Source of the DNA: Acidobacteriaceae bacterium dw_441 | GTDB lineage: Bacteria > Acidobacteriota > Terriglobia > Terriglobales > Acidobacteriaceae | Assembly (NCBI GenBank): GCA_018449715.1 | Contig: JAAVVA010000001.1 | Coordinates: 1,674,001-1,738,000 of the forward strand | Length of the DNA stretch: 64,000 nt | Direction: 5' to 3' | In this document: piece by piece, positions 1 to 8,483 of the stretch | Numbering within the stretch: position 1 is the stretch's first letter | Layout of the letters: the number at the start of each line of letters is the position of its first letter | Notes under the pieces: generated by a model | The model's database searches: none | Seen by the model: only the letters and a program-made list of their open reading frames with translations | What the model was told of the DNA's origin: nothing | Translations under genes and position numbers: made by a program

Positions 1-1257
1 GAGCGCTACTACGAGGCCAGCCCCTATAACCTTGTGCGCGTCATCCTCGGCAAGCAGCTCCCCGGCGACGACGAGCAGGAGAACGTCTACACCCGCGCCG
101 CCCAGACCCTCCGCGACTGGCGCAAAGAAGGCATCCTCAAGGAAGAGTCCGAACCCGCCCTCTACGGCTACTCGCAGACCTATACCGTCCCCCACACCAC
201 CGAGGTTCGCGAGCGGCGCGGCCTCATCGCCCTCGGCCGCCTCTACGACTACGCCGACAAGGTCGTCTACCGCCACGAGCAGACCTTCCCCCAGCACAAG
301 AGCGACCGCATGAGCCTCTTCAAGGCCACCCGCGCCTACTGCGAACAGGTCTACATGCTCTATTCCGATCCCGCCTTCACCGTCGAAAAGCTCATCTTCG
401 GCGTCCGCGAGGCTAACGGCAACGGCAGCGACTGCAACCCCGCCGACCTCTCCATCACCGACGAGTATGGCGTCGTCCACCGCATCTGGAAGCTCACCGA
501 CCCCACGCTCATCAACCTTGTCGTCACCGCGATGGCCGATAAGAAACTCATCATCGCCGACGGCCACCATCGCTACGAAACCTCCGTCGCCTACTCCAAG
601 GAGCGTTCCAGCCAGTTGAAGCTTCCGCTCAACCAGCCCCGCGACGAGGAAGAGCGTCTCTCCCCCGGCAATCTTCCCGAGCCTCCCTTCCCCGAGGCGG
701 CCATGATGATGACCTTCGTTAATATGGAGGCTCCCGGAATCACCATTCTCCCCACCCACCGCGTCGTCCACGGCATCGAGGGCTTCTCCTCGCCGGATTT
801 CATCGTCCGTGCCAGTGCTTACTTCGACATCCGAGAGCTGGACTCACCCGACCTCGCCGTCCTGTCCCAGACCGAGCAAACAGCCTTCATCGCCGTCACC
901 ATTGACGGAAGCTACCTGCTCACGGCGAAGCCCGAGGCCATCGCACCCCTCCTCGCGGACCTTCCGCACCGCCAGGGCCAGCTCGACATTGTGCAGCTCC
1001 ATCGCGTCGTCCTCGACAAGCTTCTCGGCCTCGACGAAGCGACCATTACACGCCTCGGCAGCGTCAGCTACCTCCGCGAGGCCGACGAGGCAGCCAAAAT
1101 GGTCACCGAAGGAGACGCCAATATCGCCTTCCTCATCCGGCCCGTCACGCTCGAACAACTCAAGGAGGTCTCCTTCGCCGGGGACGTCATGCCGCAGAAG
1201 TCCACCGACTTCTACCCCAAGCTGCTCAGCGGGTTAGCTATCTATGCTCTCGACTAA
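1..1257 (+). CDS. DUF1015 family protein, 5'-truncated by window edge
   Basis: The reading frame is open from base 1 (it begins ERYYEASPYN), so the true start lies upstream; at least 418 residues are present. Signs of the DUF1015 (COG4198) family are the internal motif ADGHHRYETS near the middle and the alternating basic/acidic beta-rich stretches around it. The family is conserved in many bacteria and is often found beside serine biosynthesis genes, but its biochemical role is unsettled, and no reaction is claimed here. No signal peptide or membrane segment is visible in the part seen, so it is probably cytoplasmic. The frame ends at TAA just before a 10-bp inverted repeat. Family assignment is fairly secure; function is unknown. 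Confidence 0.8.
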   Translation, partial: ERYYEASPYNLVRVILGKQLPGDDEQENVYTRAAQTLRDWRKEGILKEESEPALYGYSQTYTVPHTTEVRERRGLIALGRLYDYADKVVYRHEQTFPQHKSDRMSLFKATRAYCEQVYMLYSDPAFTVEKLIFGVREANGNGSDCNPADLSITDEYGVVHRIWKLTDPTLINLVVTAMADKKLIIADGHHRYETSVAYSKERSSQLKLPLNQPRDEEERLSPGNLPEPPFPEAAMMMTFVNMEAPGITILPTHRVVHGIEGFSSPDFIVRASAYFDIRELDSPDLAVLSQTEQTAFIAVTIDGSYLLTAKPEAIAPLLADLPHRQGQLDIVQLHRVVLDKLLGLDEATITRLGSVSYLREADEAAKMVTEGDANIAFLIRPVTLEQLKEVSFAGDVMPQKSTDFYPKLLSGLAIYALD

Positions 1258-1263
1258 TGGAAC

Positions 1264-1293
1264 GGGGTGAGGAGAGCAGATTTTCCTCACCCC
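1264..1293. terminator. Hairpin after the DUF1015 gene
   Basis: Ten-base perfect arms (GGGGTGAGGA at 1264-1273 and its complement at 1284-1293) enclose a 10-base loop, six bases after the stop codon. There is no long T run after it on the + strand, so it may act with a factor or only protect the 3' end. Confidence 0.5.
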
Positions 1294-1542
1294 ACCCTCA
1301 CAAAATAAAACGCTACCTGTCGTCAAATCCTTCCCCAAACCTGCCCGATTGCCCCCAGGCGCTACAGCATATCGCCCTCCAAACCCTTCTATTTCCATTG
1401 CCAGAGCAAATTTTCATCCCGTTTTGGACAGGAGATGGCTCATAATTTATGGGTAAGAAAGCAATACACATCAGCAGGCTCCACGGGCCCCTCTTTCTTT
1501 TAATTACATAAAAAGAAGCCTGCGCCAGAAAGCACGGACCTG
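1294..1542 (+). other. Intergenic leader of the diguanylate cyclase gene
   Basis: No gene was found here. The stretch is AT-richer than its surroundings. About 20 bases before the next start codon there is a long hairpin: 7-base arms at 1474-1480 (GCAGGCT) and 1517-1523, with partly complementary CT-rich and AG-rich strands inside. It lies in the expected 5' UTR of a diguanylate cyclase. I could not match it to the c-di-GMP riboswitch classes. Confidence 0.4.
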
Positions 1543-2856
1543 ATGAACTACGCTTTTCTTCCCGATCTCTCAGCGTTGACGATTCTTATCGTCATCCTGC
1601 TCTTGTTGCGTCGCCGCCATCCACAACGGCAGGTGAATCTCTGGTTGCTTGGTCTCTTCCTCACCCTGATCGAGTCTTCAGCCCACATCTTTTACGCCCC
1701 CGACGGACTGCCCATTACGGCGCTCCATACCATCGTGATCATCTGCTACCTGCTGGCAGGACTGGTCTTTGTCTGGGCCTCGGGCGACTACCAGCGCAGT
1801 GATAAGAAGAGCCTTCTCTTCCTCCTCATCAATTCCTTCCCTCTCCTAGGGATGGCCGTGATGTACGGGCTGCACCAGTTCCACGTCGCCTCCTTCATGC
1901 CGTGGATCGCATTCGGACTGGTCGCCGGAGTCGCCTCGTCCCTGTATCTGCACCGCAGTCCCCTGTACGCAACCTTACTGGCCATTGGCTGGATCTTCCT
2001 GGGGATTACCGCGTACGACGCAAAGTTCCGCGATGCCACCTACTGGAGCCTCGGCGTCGTCTACTCCATCGCCACGGTCAACTTCTACCGCAAGCTTCCG
2101 CGACGCAGCACCGGACGGCTTGCCATCGTCACCGGCTTTTGCATCTGGGCCTTCTTCTTCTTCCTGCATCCCTTCATCGTCACCTACCGCACCTACGCCG
2201 ATATCGCCTCGCACGTCTGGAACATGCAGAAGTCGCTGATCTCCATCGGCATGATCCTGGTGATGCTGGAAGAACAGGTGAACTGCAATCGTTGGCTCGC
2301 CCTGCACGATGAGCTGACCGGCCTTCCCAACCGCCGTTCCTTCGAGGACCACCTTATCTCCTCGCTTGAGCGCTGCCGCCGCAACCACTCGACGCTGGCG
2401 GTCTTCATGCTCGATCTCGACGGCTTCAAGCAGATCAACGACACGCACGGCCACCATGCGGGTGACCAGCTTCTGCGCCACGTCGCCTCCAGCCTCACCG
2501 AGCATGTCAGCGGCTTCGACTCCATCGCCCGCCTCGGCGGAGACGAGTTCACCCTGCTGGCCTGCACGCCCAGTTCGACCGAAACCGTCGAGCTTCTCCG
2601 CGACTCCATCCGAGAGGCTACGGAAAAGCCCTTCGTCTTCGACGGCCAGACGCTTTCGGTCTCGGCCTCCATCGGCATCGCCCTCTTCCCCGAGGACGCA
2701 GACGACGCCACACGCCTTCTCCGCATCGCCGACCTGCGGATGTACTCGCTCAAGCAGGCCCGCACGCCGCTGCGCCACATCCGCCTCGACAGCGTCCCGG
2801 CGCTCACGGCCAGCGGACGCTTCCGCAGCCGCACCGCAGCCTCCGGGCACATGTAA
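1543..2856 (+). CDS. Membrane-bound diguanylate cyclase (GGDEF)
   Basis: Predicted to make c-di-GMP from two GTP at the inner membrane. About seven hydrophobic segments fill residues 10-240 and form an uncharacterised membrane sensor. A GGDEF domain follows from about residue 252 (LALHDELTGLPNRRSF), with the metal-binding DLDGFKQIND stretch at 291-300 and an intact active-site GGDEF at 332-336. The product-inhibition site (RxxD, normally nine to six residues before GGDEF) reads SGFD, so the arginine is missing and feedback inhibition through this site is unlikely. The gene ends three bases from the stop of the convergent glutaminase gene, with no room for a terminator between them. ATG start at 1543. 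Catalytic call is strong; the sensed signal is unknown. Confidence 0.9.
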   Translation: MNYAFLPDLSALTILIVILLLLRRRHPQRQVNLWLLGLFLTLIESSAHIFYAPDGLPITALHTIVIICYLLAGLVFVWASGDYQRSDKKSLLFLLINSFPLLGMAVMYGLHQFHVASFMPWIAFGLVAGVASSLYLHRSPLYATLLAIGWIFLGITAYDAKFRDATYWSLGVVYSIATVNFYRKLPRRSTGRLAIVTGFCIWAFFFFLHPFIVTYRTYADIASHVWNMQKSLISIGMILVMLEEQVNCNRWLALHDELTGLPNRRSFEDHLISSLERCRRNHSTLAVFMLDLDGFKQINDTHGHHAGDQLLRHVASSLTEHVSGFDSIARLGGDEFTLLACTPSSTETVELLRDSIREATEKPFVFDGQTLSVSASIGIALFPEDADDATRLLRIADLRMYSLKQARTPLRHIRLDSVPALTASGRFRSRTAASGHM

Positions 2857-2859
2857 CCT

Positions 2860-4905
2860 CTACTGCTTGTGGCCGAGTCCTGACTGCCGCAGCGATTTGA
2901 TGAAGATGCCTCCCACAACAGACCGCGCCTGGAAGCCCTCCTGCGCACCGGTCTTCGTGTCGTACCAGTCGGTCAGCGGCACGCGGGTCGGTGTTTCGTC
3001 CAGCCACTTGCCCAGAGGATCGGTCAGGGCATGGAAGGTGGCATCATCGTCAGCCAGCGTCGCCGTCCACAGCTCCCAGTCGAGCTTGGTGTAGTCCTTG
3101 CGGCTGTCGAGCGGAAGGCCATACTGATTGAGCTTTGTCTTGTAATACGCAAGCTCCGTGTTCTTCACCGACGCGGGAAAGAGCTTCAGCCCCAGCAGAT
3201 CGTCCCACACCAGGTTGTACTTCTGGCTCCACGTGTTCGCAGAGTCGAACGCCAGCTTGTAGTGATCGCCCTCCTTCGCCAAGTCGATCCATTTCTTCGC
3301 CATCTGCTGAGCAAGAGCCGTGTACTCCGCGGCCAGCTTATTGTCGCCCACTCCCTTTGCCATCTCAGCAAAGGCCCCCAGGGCGTCGATCGCCTTGATC
3401 GAGAGATTCGCGTTGTGCGCGAGATGCCCCGCGAAGTCGTCGGTCGAAAGCTGGTTCTCCGGGTCGAGCCCCTTGTCCTTCAGATAAGCAGCCCACCGCA
3501 CCAGCACCGGCCAGTACTGCTTTGCGAAATGCCAGTCGCCCTGAGCGCGCCCCATCGCCGCAATCATCAGCAGCATGTTGCCGCTCTCTTCGACAGGCAT
3601 CTGGTCGTCTTCGGTCAGCTCGCCGCCACCGTAAACCTGCCCATTGGCCAGGGGATAGGTGCCGAGGTCATGCGGGGCGAAGGGAAACTTCCACCGCGCC
3701 AGCGAAGCATACTCCATCACAGGCTTCAGCTGCGCCTCCAGCAACGCCGGGTTGAAGTAAAGGAAGAACGGCGACGAAGGATACAGCACATCGACGGTCG
3801 CAATGCAGCCGTTGGAGAAGTTCTCCTTGGGGAACTGTAGCGGCGAGCCATCCATATCGGCGGCCAGTCCATTGGCCGCAAGCGTCTGCCGGAAGGCCAG
3901 CGTCGCCAGCCGCGCATAAACCGGCCCTCCGTCCTTCGTCAGCTTCTCCGTAAGCTGCCTGTCGTAAGCATCGGACTTCGACACGACCGAGGCATAGCCC
4001 TTCATCGCCTCGGTGAGCATCGCCCCCACGGTCTTACCGTTGCGAGCCCAGTAGGGTTTCAGCCTGCGATTCAGATACTCGATCGCAAGCGGCTGCGTGA
4101 AAGCAAGTCCCACGTGCCGCTCGACTGCCTGCGATCCACCGACCTGCAACTTCTCTGCAACAGCCACCAGAGGCGCTCGATTCCCCTGGCGCGGCTGGTC
4201 GAGATCGTCGTCCTGCGGGACACTGCCCGTCTTCAGAAACTCCGCCTGCGAGTTGGCCGCGGTCGAAGTCGTCGCGTCCGAGCCCGAGGGAACGACGAGG
4301 TGAAAGTATCCCCAATCGGCGCGAAGATTATCGCCCGCCCGCGCCAGCGCCCGCTGCTCAAGCGAGCCTACGCTCAGAATCTCAAGCCCCGCAGCCCGTC
4401 CGCGACGCCACGTTACCTGCTGGTCCGCCGTATCCACCGCGATGCGTGCCTCCACCCCTAGGTACAGCTCGACGGAGTGCTGCTTCCCATCGGCGGCAGA
4501 CGCCTTCCATGTGAGATAGGTCACCGGCTGCGCCAGCAGATCGAGATCGGTGGGAATGCTGGGCGAAAGAAACGTCGCCTGCAACTGAACCCCCGCGGCT
4601 TCAAACATGTACACGGTCTGCGTCGGCGTGACGTGCAGCCCCGTTTGTTTCATCGCAGGCGTTGCGCCCGGTGTGCGCCCCATCCAGCGGTACGCCGTAC
4701 CATCGATGCGGACAAGGCCGCGCATCGGCATCTCGGTTCCGGTCCAATGCTTCGTGTTCTGGTCGGTAAGGTGATCGGCCATCGACCAGACGCTGAAGTA
4801 GGGGTCGAAGGTGATGAGAGGAGTGGCCGGGTTGCGCTCATTTTGAGCGGAGGCAAACGACGAAACTCCAAGGAGTGCAGCCAAAGCAAGGGTCTTCAGG
4901 GCCAT
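2860..4905 (-). CDS. Secreted glutaminase-like protein (DUF4965/DUF5127 family)
   Basis: 681 residues from ATG 4905. This start is chosen over a longer frame because it opens directly with a signal peptide (MALKTLALAALLGVSSFASA) and leaves the regulatory palindrome upstream free. The mature part matches the GtaA-like glutaminase family first described in filamentous fungi: N-terminal beta-sandwich with ITFDPYFSVWS and the WTGTEMPMRGLVRIDG stretch, then an alpha/alpha-barrel-like C-terminal half containing LPFAPHDLGTYP-type and DDFAGHLAHNANLS segments. Such proteins are secreted or periplasmic; hydrolysis of glutamine or a related amide is inferred from the family only. It is transcribed away from the MarR gene, sharing a 149-bp gap that holds a perfect palindrome, so it may be under MarR control. 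Confidence 0.8.
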   Translation of the reverse strand: MALKTLALAALLGVSSFASAQNERNPATPLITFDPYFSVWSMADHLTDQNTKHWTGTEMPMRGLVRIDGTAYRWMGRTPGATPAMKQTGLHVTPTQTVYMFEAAGVQLQATFLSPSIPTDLDLLAQPVTYLTWKASAADGKQHSVELYLGVEARIAVDTADQQVTWRRGRAAGLEILSVGSLEQRALARAGDNLRADWGYFHLVVPSGSDATTSTAANSQAEFLKTGSVPQDDDLDQPRQGNRAPLVAVAEKLQVGGSQAVERHVGLAFTQPLAIEYLNRRLKPYWARNGKTVGAMLTEAMKGYASVVSKSDAYDRQLTEKLTKDGGPVYARLATLAFRQTLAANGLAADMDGSPLQFPKENFSNGCIATVDVLYPSSPFFLYFNPALLEAQLKPVMEYASLARWKFPFAPHDLGTYPLANGQVYGGGELTEDDQMPVEESGNMLLMIAAMGRAQGDWHFAKQYWPVLVRWAAYLKDKGLDPENQLSTDDFAGHLAHNANLSIKAIDALGAFAEMAKGVGDNKLAAEYTALAQQMAKKWIDLAKEGDHYKLAFDSANTWSQKYNLVWDDLLGLKLFPASVKNTELAYYKTKLNQYGLPLDSRKDYTKLDWELWTATLADDDATFHALTDPLGKWLDETPTRVPLTDWYDTKTGAQEGFQARSVVGGIFIKSLRQSGLGHKQ

Positions 4906-5007
4906 GCAGAGCAGCCTACCGCACAGCCCTTGTCTCCGACCAGTCCACAGAACAAAAAAGTTTTCAGATAAAACAAAAGGGCCTCCCGTTTCACACGACC
5001 CCATACA

Positions 5008-5035
5008 AGAAGTTAAACTTGCAAGTTTAACTTCT
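5008..5035. promoter_or_regulatory. Perfect 28-bp palindrome, probable MarR operator
   Basis: The arm AGAAGTTAAACTTG is followed at once by its exact complement, giving 28 bases of perfect dyad symmetry. It lies 19 bases before the GTG start of the MarR gene and about 100 bases before the divergent glutaminase start. A possible -35 (TTGCAA, 5019-5024) lies inside it and a possible -10 (GATACT, 5041-5046) follows after 16 bases, so a bound repressor would block that promoter. Confidence 0.8.
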
Positions 5036-5054
5036 AACTAGATACTCTTATCCT

Positions 5055-5483
5055 GTGATGAAAAAGAACTCCACGCTCGAAGCAGGCGATCTCATCCACG
5101 CGGTCGGCCTGATCACACGCCGCGTCCGTTCGGAGTCCGGAACGCAGGATCTCGCGCTGAGCGAGGCCGCCGCGCTCAAACGCCTTGAAATAGACGGCCC
5201 GATGACCACAGCCGACCTTGCCCGTGCGGAGGGCATGAAACCGCAGTCCATGGGCGCGGTCGTAGCCTCGCTTGAGGAGGATGGTTTCGTCGAGCGACAG
5301 CCGCATCCAACCGACGGACGCCAGATGCTCCTTCGGCTGACCACAAAGGGCGCGGCCCTGCGCCGCAGCAGGAACGCCGCAAAGAGTAACTGGCTGACAC
5401 AGGCGATCTCCAGGCTCGACAAGGACGAACAGGCCACCCTGCTTCAAGCCGCCGAGATACTCAAGCGCATGGCCGAGCAATAA
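5055..5483 (+). CDS. MarR family transcriptional regulator
   Basis: 142 residues, the usual MarR length. The winged helix-turn-helix is visible: MTTADLARAEGMKPQSMGAVV is the recognition helix region, and LEEDGFVERQPHPTDGRQ is the beta-wing with the family DxR-type signature. GTG at 5055 and ATG at 5058 are adjacent candidate starts; the putative -10 lies only about 10 bases upstream, so the mRNA may be leaderless. The gene is followed after 32 bases by a small membrane-protein gene, probably co-transcribed. The perfect palindrome at 5008-5035 suggests autorepression and possible control of the divergent glutaminase gene. The ligand is unknown. Confidence 0.9.
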   Translation: MMKKNSTLEAGDLIHAVGLITRRVRSESGTQDLALSEAAALKRLEIDGPMTTADLARAEGMKPQSMGAVVASLEEDGFVERQPHPTDGRQMLLRLTTKGAALRRSRNAAKSNWLTQAISRLDKDEQATLLQAAEILKRMAEQ

Positions 5484-5515
5484 CAACCCTCACGCAGCAG
5501 GAAAGGACGCCCTCC

Positions 5516-5824
5516 ATGATCTGGTATCAATACGTTGCAAGCTTCTTCGCAGGAGCATTTCTCGCGAACGTCGTGCCTCACTTCGTCCACGGCATCTCGG
5601 GAGACCGCTTCCCCACCCCCTTCGCCAATCCTCCCGGCCAGGGACTTTCCTCATCAACCGTGAATGTTGCCTGGTCGCTGGCGAACCTGGTCGTCGGCTA
5701 CCTGCTGTTTCGCGCCGGCAACGTCGCCAGCCAAAGCCCTGCAACGCTGCTCGCCTTCCTCGCCGGAATCGCAGCAATCAGCCTGCCCATGAGCAAACAT
5801 TTCACTCAAAAGGAAACACGGTAA
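5516..5824 (+). CDS. Small conserved membrane protein of unknown function
   Basis: 102 residues with an N-terminal membrane segment (WYQYVASFFAGAFLANVVPHF), a polar loop rich in Gly, Pro and Ser (HGISGDRFPTPFANPPGQG), and two further hydrophobic helices. A Shine-Dalgarno AGGA lies about 12 bases before ATG. The loop pattern is one I associate with small proteins of the same size found beside regulators in other bacteria, but I know of no assigned function. It follows the MarR gene by 32 bases and is very likely the second gene of that operon, so it should be induced by whatever releases the repressor. Confidence 0.7.
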   Translation: MIWYQYVASFFAGAFLANVVPHFVHGISGDRFPTPFANPPGQGLSSSTVNVAWSLANLVVGYLLFRAGNVASQSPATLLAFLAGIAAISLPMSKHFTQKETR

Positions 5825-5835
5825 AGCAAAGGAGA

Positions 5836-5930
5836 TTTACACTCATCCCGCAGGTCATTTGCATCTCCTTGCAGGAGAGTTCCTTTGCCTCGACTCGCTG
5901 GATTTCCCGCGCTTGCCTACTCCATCTTCT
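5836..5930 (+). repeat. Copy A of a duplicated leader and gene start
   Basis: This segment resembles 7053-7168 in front of and inside nupC. The shared parts are TTTACACTCATCCC-CAGG, CATTTGC, AGGAGAG, the TTG start followed by CC-CGA, and GCGCT-GCCTAC about 25 codons or fewer into the gene. Copy A carries the promoter-proximal leader, ribosome site, start codon and N-terminal codons of the hydrolase. The nupC version has some 17 extra bases within the coding part. Confidence 0.65.
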
Positions 5931-7003
5931 CTCTCATCCTCTCTTCATCAGCCCGGACTCCTTCCGATAACTGGTGCGATCCCTCTCCTCACCATCGCGA
6001 GATGGTCTCTGTCGAAGAAGGAGTTCAGCTCGAAGTACTGGACTGGGGAGGCACGGGACGCCCGCTCATCTTCCTTTCAGGTCTTGGCAATACCGCTCAT
6101 ATCTGGGATAACTTCGCCCCCGGCTTCACGAAGAAGCATCACGTCTATGCCATCACACGCCGAGGATTCGGAAGGTCGACCCACACCGACACGGGCTACA
6201 CTCCGGAGAGACTGGCCGACGACATTCTGGCAGTCATGGAACACCTCAAGATCGAAAAGCCCGTGCTGATAGGCCACTCCATCGCTGGCGAAGAACTCAG
6301 CTCCATCGGGACACGGTACCCGGAACGCGTGACTGCCTTGATCTATCTCGATGCTGCCTATACCTATGCCTTCTACGACGCCGCAGGAGACTACGAAGCC
6401 AACCTTGCCGATATACGACAGAAGCTGGACGCTCTTGCCAACAACCCCGGTGACACAACACGGATGGATCAGGTTCGGGCCGCGCTCCCACAATTTGAAG
6501 AAAACCTGAATCGCAAGGCGAACAGCGTAGAAAACCCTCTTCCTCCGAGATTCGGCCCCCCTACAAATGCAGACAAGGCCAGCTTTGCGGCCATGCTCAA
6601 ACGAATGACCAACGTCGTGGGCGGGATTCCTCCCGAAGCAGAGATTCACGAGAGCTTCCAGTCAGAATCAGACGGAAGAGTCGGTCCTCCTACCTCAGCT
6701 CCCAGCGCTGGGGCGGCCGTTACGAAGAGCTACCAGCACTTCACCGCGCCGATCCCTCTCCCCATCCTTGCAGTCATGGGCTATCCGCAAACCAAAGGGC
6801 CGGACTTTCATCCTGACTCGCCCAAAAACATCGCAGCCGCAGCAGCCGCCGATGCTAACCAGGCCCGTCAGATCGACGCCTTTGAGAAGGGGCAGCCTAC
6901 TGCGCATGTTGTCCGCATTGCCAATGCGAACCACTACATCTTTATTTCGAATGAATCTCAGGTACTGATGGAGATGAACCATTTTCTCTCCGGGCTGTCA
7001 TAA
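5885..7003 (+). CDS. Alpha/beta hydrolase, possibly exported
   Basis: 372 residues. TTG start at 5885 with AGGAG eight to twelve bases upstream. After a short hydrophobic N-terminus comes a classic hydrolase core: LEVLDWGGTGRPLIFLSGLGN (oxyanion side), the nucleophile elbow GHSIAG with the catalytic serine, and ANANHYIFISNE near the C-terminus with the likely catalytic histidine. The elbow is GxSxA rather than GxSxG; small residues are tolerated there. Related proteins begin with a cleaved export signal just before a DPSPH motif, as here (CDPSPHH). The first 20 residues appear to come from a duplicated copy of the neighbouring nupC start (see repeat features). The substrate cannot be told from sequence; an esterase or haloperoxidase-like role is only a guess. 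Confidence 0.8.
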   Translation: MPRLAGFPALAYSIFSLILSSSARTPSDNWCDPSPHHREMVSVEEGVQLEVLDWGGTGRPLIFLSGLGNTAHIWDNFAPGFTKKHHVYAITRRGFGRSTHTDTGYTPERLADDILAVMEHLKIEKPVLIGHSIAGEELSSIGTRYPERVTALIYLDAAYTYAFYDAAGDYEANLADIRQKLDALANNPGDTTRMDQVRAALPQFEENLNRKANSVENPLPPRFGPPTNADKASFAAMLKRMTNVVGGIPPEAEIHESFQSESDGRVGPPTSAPSAGAAVTKSYQHFTAPIPLPILAVMGYPQTKGPDFHPDSPKNIAAAAAADANQARQIDAFEKGQPTAHVVRIANANHYIFISNESQVLMEMNHFLSGLS

Positions 7004-7052
7004 GGCGGTTCAATATCCCCGGAGAAACCACTAGCTCTCCCCTGCCCGACCT

Positions 7053-7168
7053 TTTACACTCATCCCACAGGCCCATTTGCGCCATTCTGTAGGAGAGCCA
7101 CCTCTTTGCCCCGAATCACCGGACTTCTCGGACTTCTCGTCTTCCTCGCGCTCGCCTACGCCTTTTCG
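7053..7168 (+). repeat. Copy B of the duplicated leader and gene start (nupC)
   Basis: Partner of 5836-5930. The two copies agree in about 25 of the first 28 bases, share AGGAGAG as the ribosome site and a TTG start with the same first three residues (Met-Pro-Arg), and realign further in at GCGCTCGCCTACGCC. Spacing from leader start to start codon is 49 bases in A and 53 in B. Confidence 0.65.
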
Positions 7169-8344
7169 ACCGACCGCCGCGCCATCCGCTGGCGCACCGT
7201 CGCCTGGGGGCTTGGCCTCCAGATTCTCTTCGCCATCCTCGTCATCAAGTGGACCTTCGGACAGACCCTCTTGCACCTAGGCAGCAGCGCCGTCACCTCC
7301 CTGCTCGCCCACGCCGTCGATGGCTCGTCGATGGTCTTCGGCCCCCTCGGAACTCCCGGCAATCCCCTCGCCGTCTTCGCCTTCGCGGTACTTCCGACCA
7401 TCATCTTCATCTCCGCGTTCTTCGCGCTGCTCTACCACATCGGCCTAATGCAGCAGGTCATCCGCGTCGTCGCGTGGCTCATGCAGCGCACCATGGGAAC
7501 CAGCGGGGCTGAATCCACCAACGTCGCGGCTTCCATCTTCATGGGGCAGACCGAAGCTCCCCTCAGCATCCGCCCCTTCCTCGACGGCGCCACGCGCTCC
7601 GAACTGATGACCATCATGACCTCCGGCATGGCGCACGTCTCCGGCGGAATCATGGCCGCTTACATCAGCTTCGGCATCAACGCGCAGGACCTCCTCTCCG
7701 CCGTCATTATGACCGCACCCGGAACCATCCTCGTCGCCAAGATGCTCGTGCCCGAGACTGAGCAGCCCGCCACCGCGGGCACCGTCCATATGCCTCCCAA
7801 CGAGGAGCACAAGAACGACAACTTCATCGCCGCCATCGCTCGCGGCACCATCGATGGCGGACAACTCGCCTTCAACGTCGGCATCATGCTCATCAGCTTT
7901 CTCGCGCTGGTCGGCCTGTTGAATGCGATGATGCTCGGCACGTCGAACTTCCTCTGGGCGCACGGAAACATTCCCTTCCCGCACTCGCTCAACTCTGTCC
8001 TCGGAGTCATCGGAGCGCCGGTCGCGTGGCTCATCGGCATCCCGTGGCACGAGGCTCCCGCCATCGGCAACCTGCTTGGCACCCGCGCCGTCCTCAACGA
8101 GTTCGTCGCCTACACGCAGCTCGGTCTTCAGAAGTCGCAGCTTGCGCCGCGCACCTTCTCCATCGCCACCTTCGCGCTCTGCGGCTTCGCCAACATCGGC
8201 TCCATCGGGATGCAGATCGGCGGCATCGGAGCACTGGTCCCGAACCGTCGCAACGATCTCGCAAAGCTCGGCCTTCGCGCCATGCTCGCAGGAACGATGG
8301 CGAACCTCATGTCGGCCAGCATCGTATCGCTGCTGATTCGTTAA
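7106..8344 (+). CDS. nupC: Concentrative nucleoside transporter NupC
   Basis: 412 residues of the CNT family, which import nucleosides with H+ or Na+ across the inner membrane. It has a gate domain near the middle (FISAFFALLYHIGLMQQVI), the nucleoside-site region GTSGAESTNVAASIFMGQTE (about residues 130-150) with EAPLSIRPFL after it, and the C-terminal half FALCGFANIGSIGMQIGG typical of the family. The start is TTG at 7106 with AGGAGAG upstream. Imported nucleosides would feed PunA and Udk encoded about 10 kb away. The region before the start exists as a second copy before the upstream hydrolase gene. Nucleoside specificity (purine or pyrimidine) is not predicted. Confidence 0.93.
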   Translation: MPRITGLLGLLVFLALAYAFSTDRRAIRWRTVAWGLGLQILFAILVIKWTFGQTLLHLGSSAVTSLLAHAVDGSSMVFGPLGTPGNPLAVFAFAVLPTIIFISAFFALLYHIGLMQQVIRVVAWLMQRTMGTSGAESTNVAASIFMGQTEAPLSIRPFLDGATRSELMTIMTSGMAHVSGGIMAAYISFGINAQDLLSAVIMTAPGTILVAKMLVPETEQPATAGTVHMPPNEEHKNDNFIAAIARGTIDGGQLAFNVGIMLISFLALVGLLNAMMLGTSNFLWAHGNIPFPHSLNSVLGVIGAPVAWLIGIPWHEAPAIGNLLGTRAVLNEFVAYTQLGLQKSQLAPRTFSIATFALCGFANIGSIGMQIGGIGALVPNRRNDLAKLGLRAMLAGTMANLMSASIVSLLIR

Positions 8345-8483
8345 TCCGTCGCCTCGTAACCGCAATTATTTCCGCGAGTCAGACAACCCGAATCCCACAA
8401 CAACATTTTTCTTAACCTGGCGTTTACCTGACTGAACGCTTCGCAGAGCACGCAACAGCGAAAGCGTCGAGTGAGGTCATGCA

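Noticed and set aside
1294-1542. c-di-GMP (GEMM) riboswitch before the diguanylate cyclase
   Set aside because: A hairpin exists, but the conserved tetraloop/receptor elements of GEMM RNAs were not found.
1975-2850. 291-codon minus-strand frame inside the diguanylate cyclase gene
   Set aside because: Antisense shadow; no conserved motif, and the GGDEF frame is clear.
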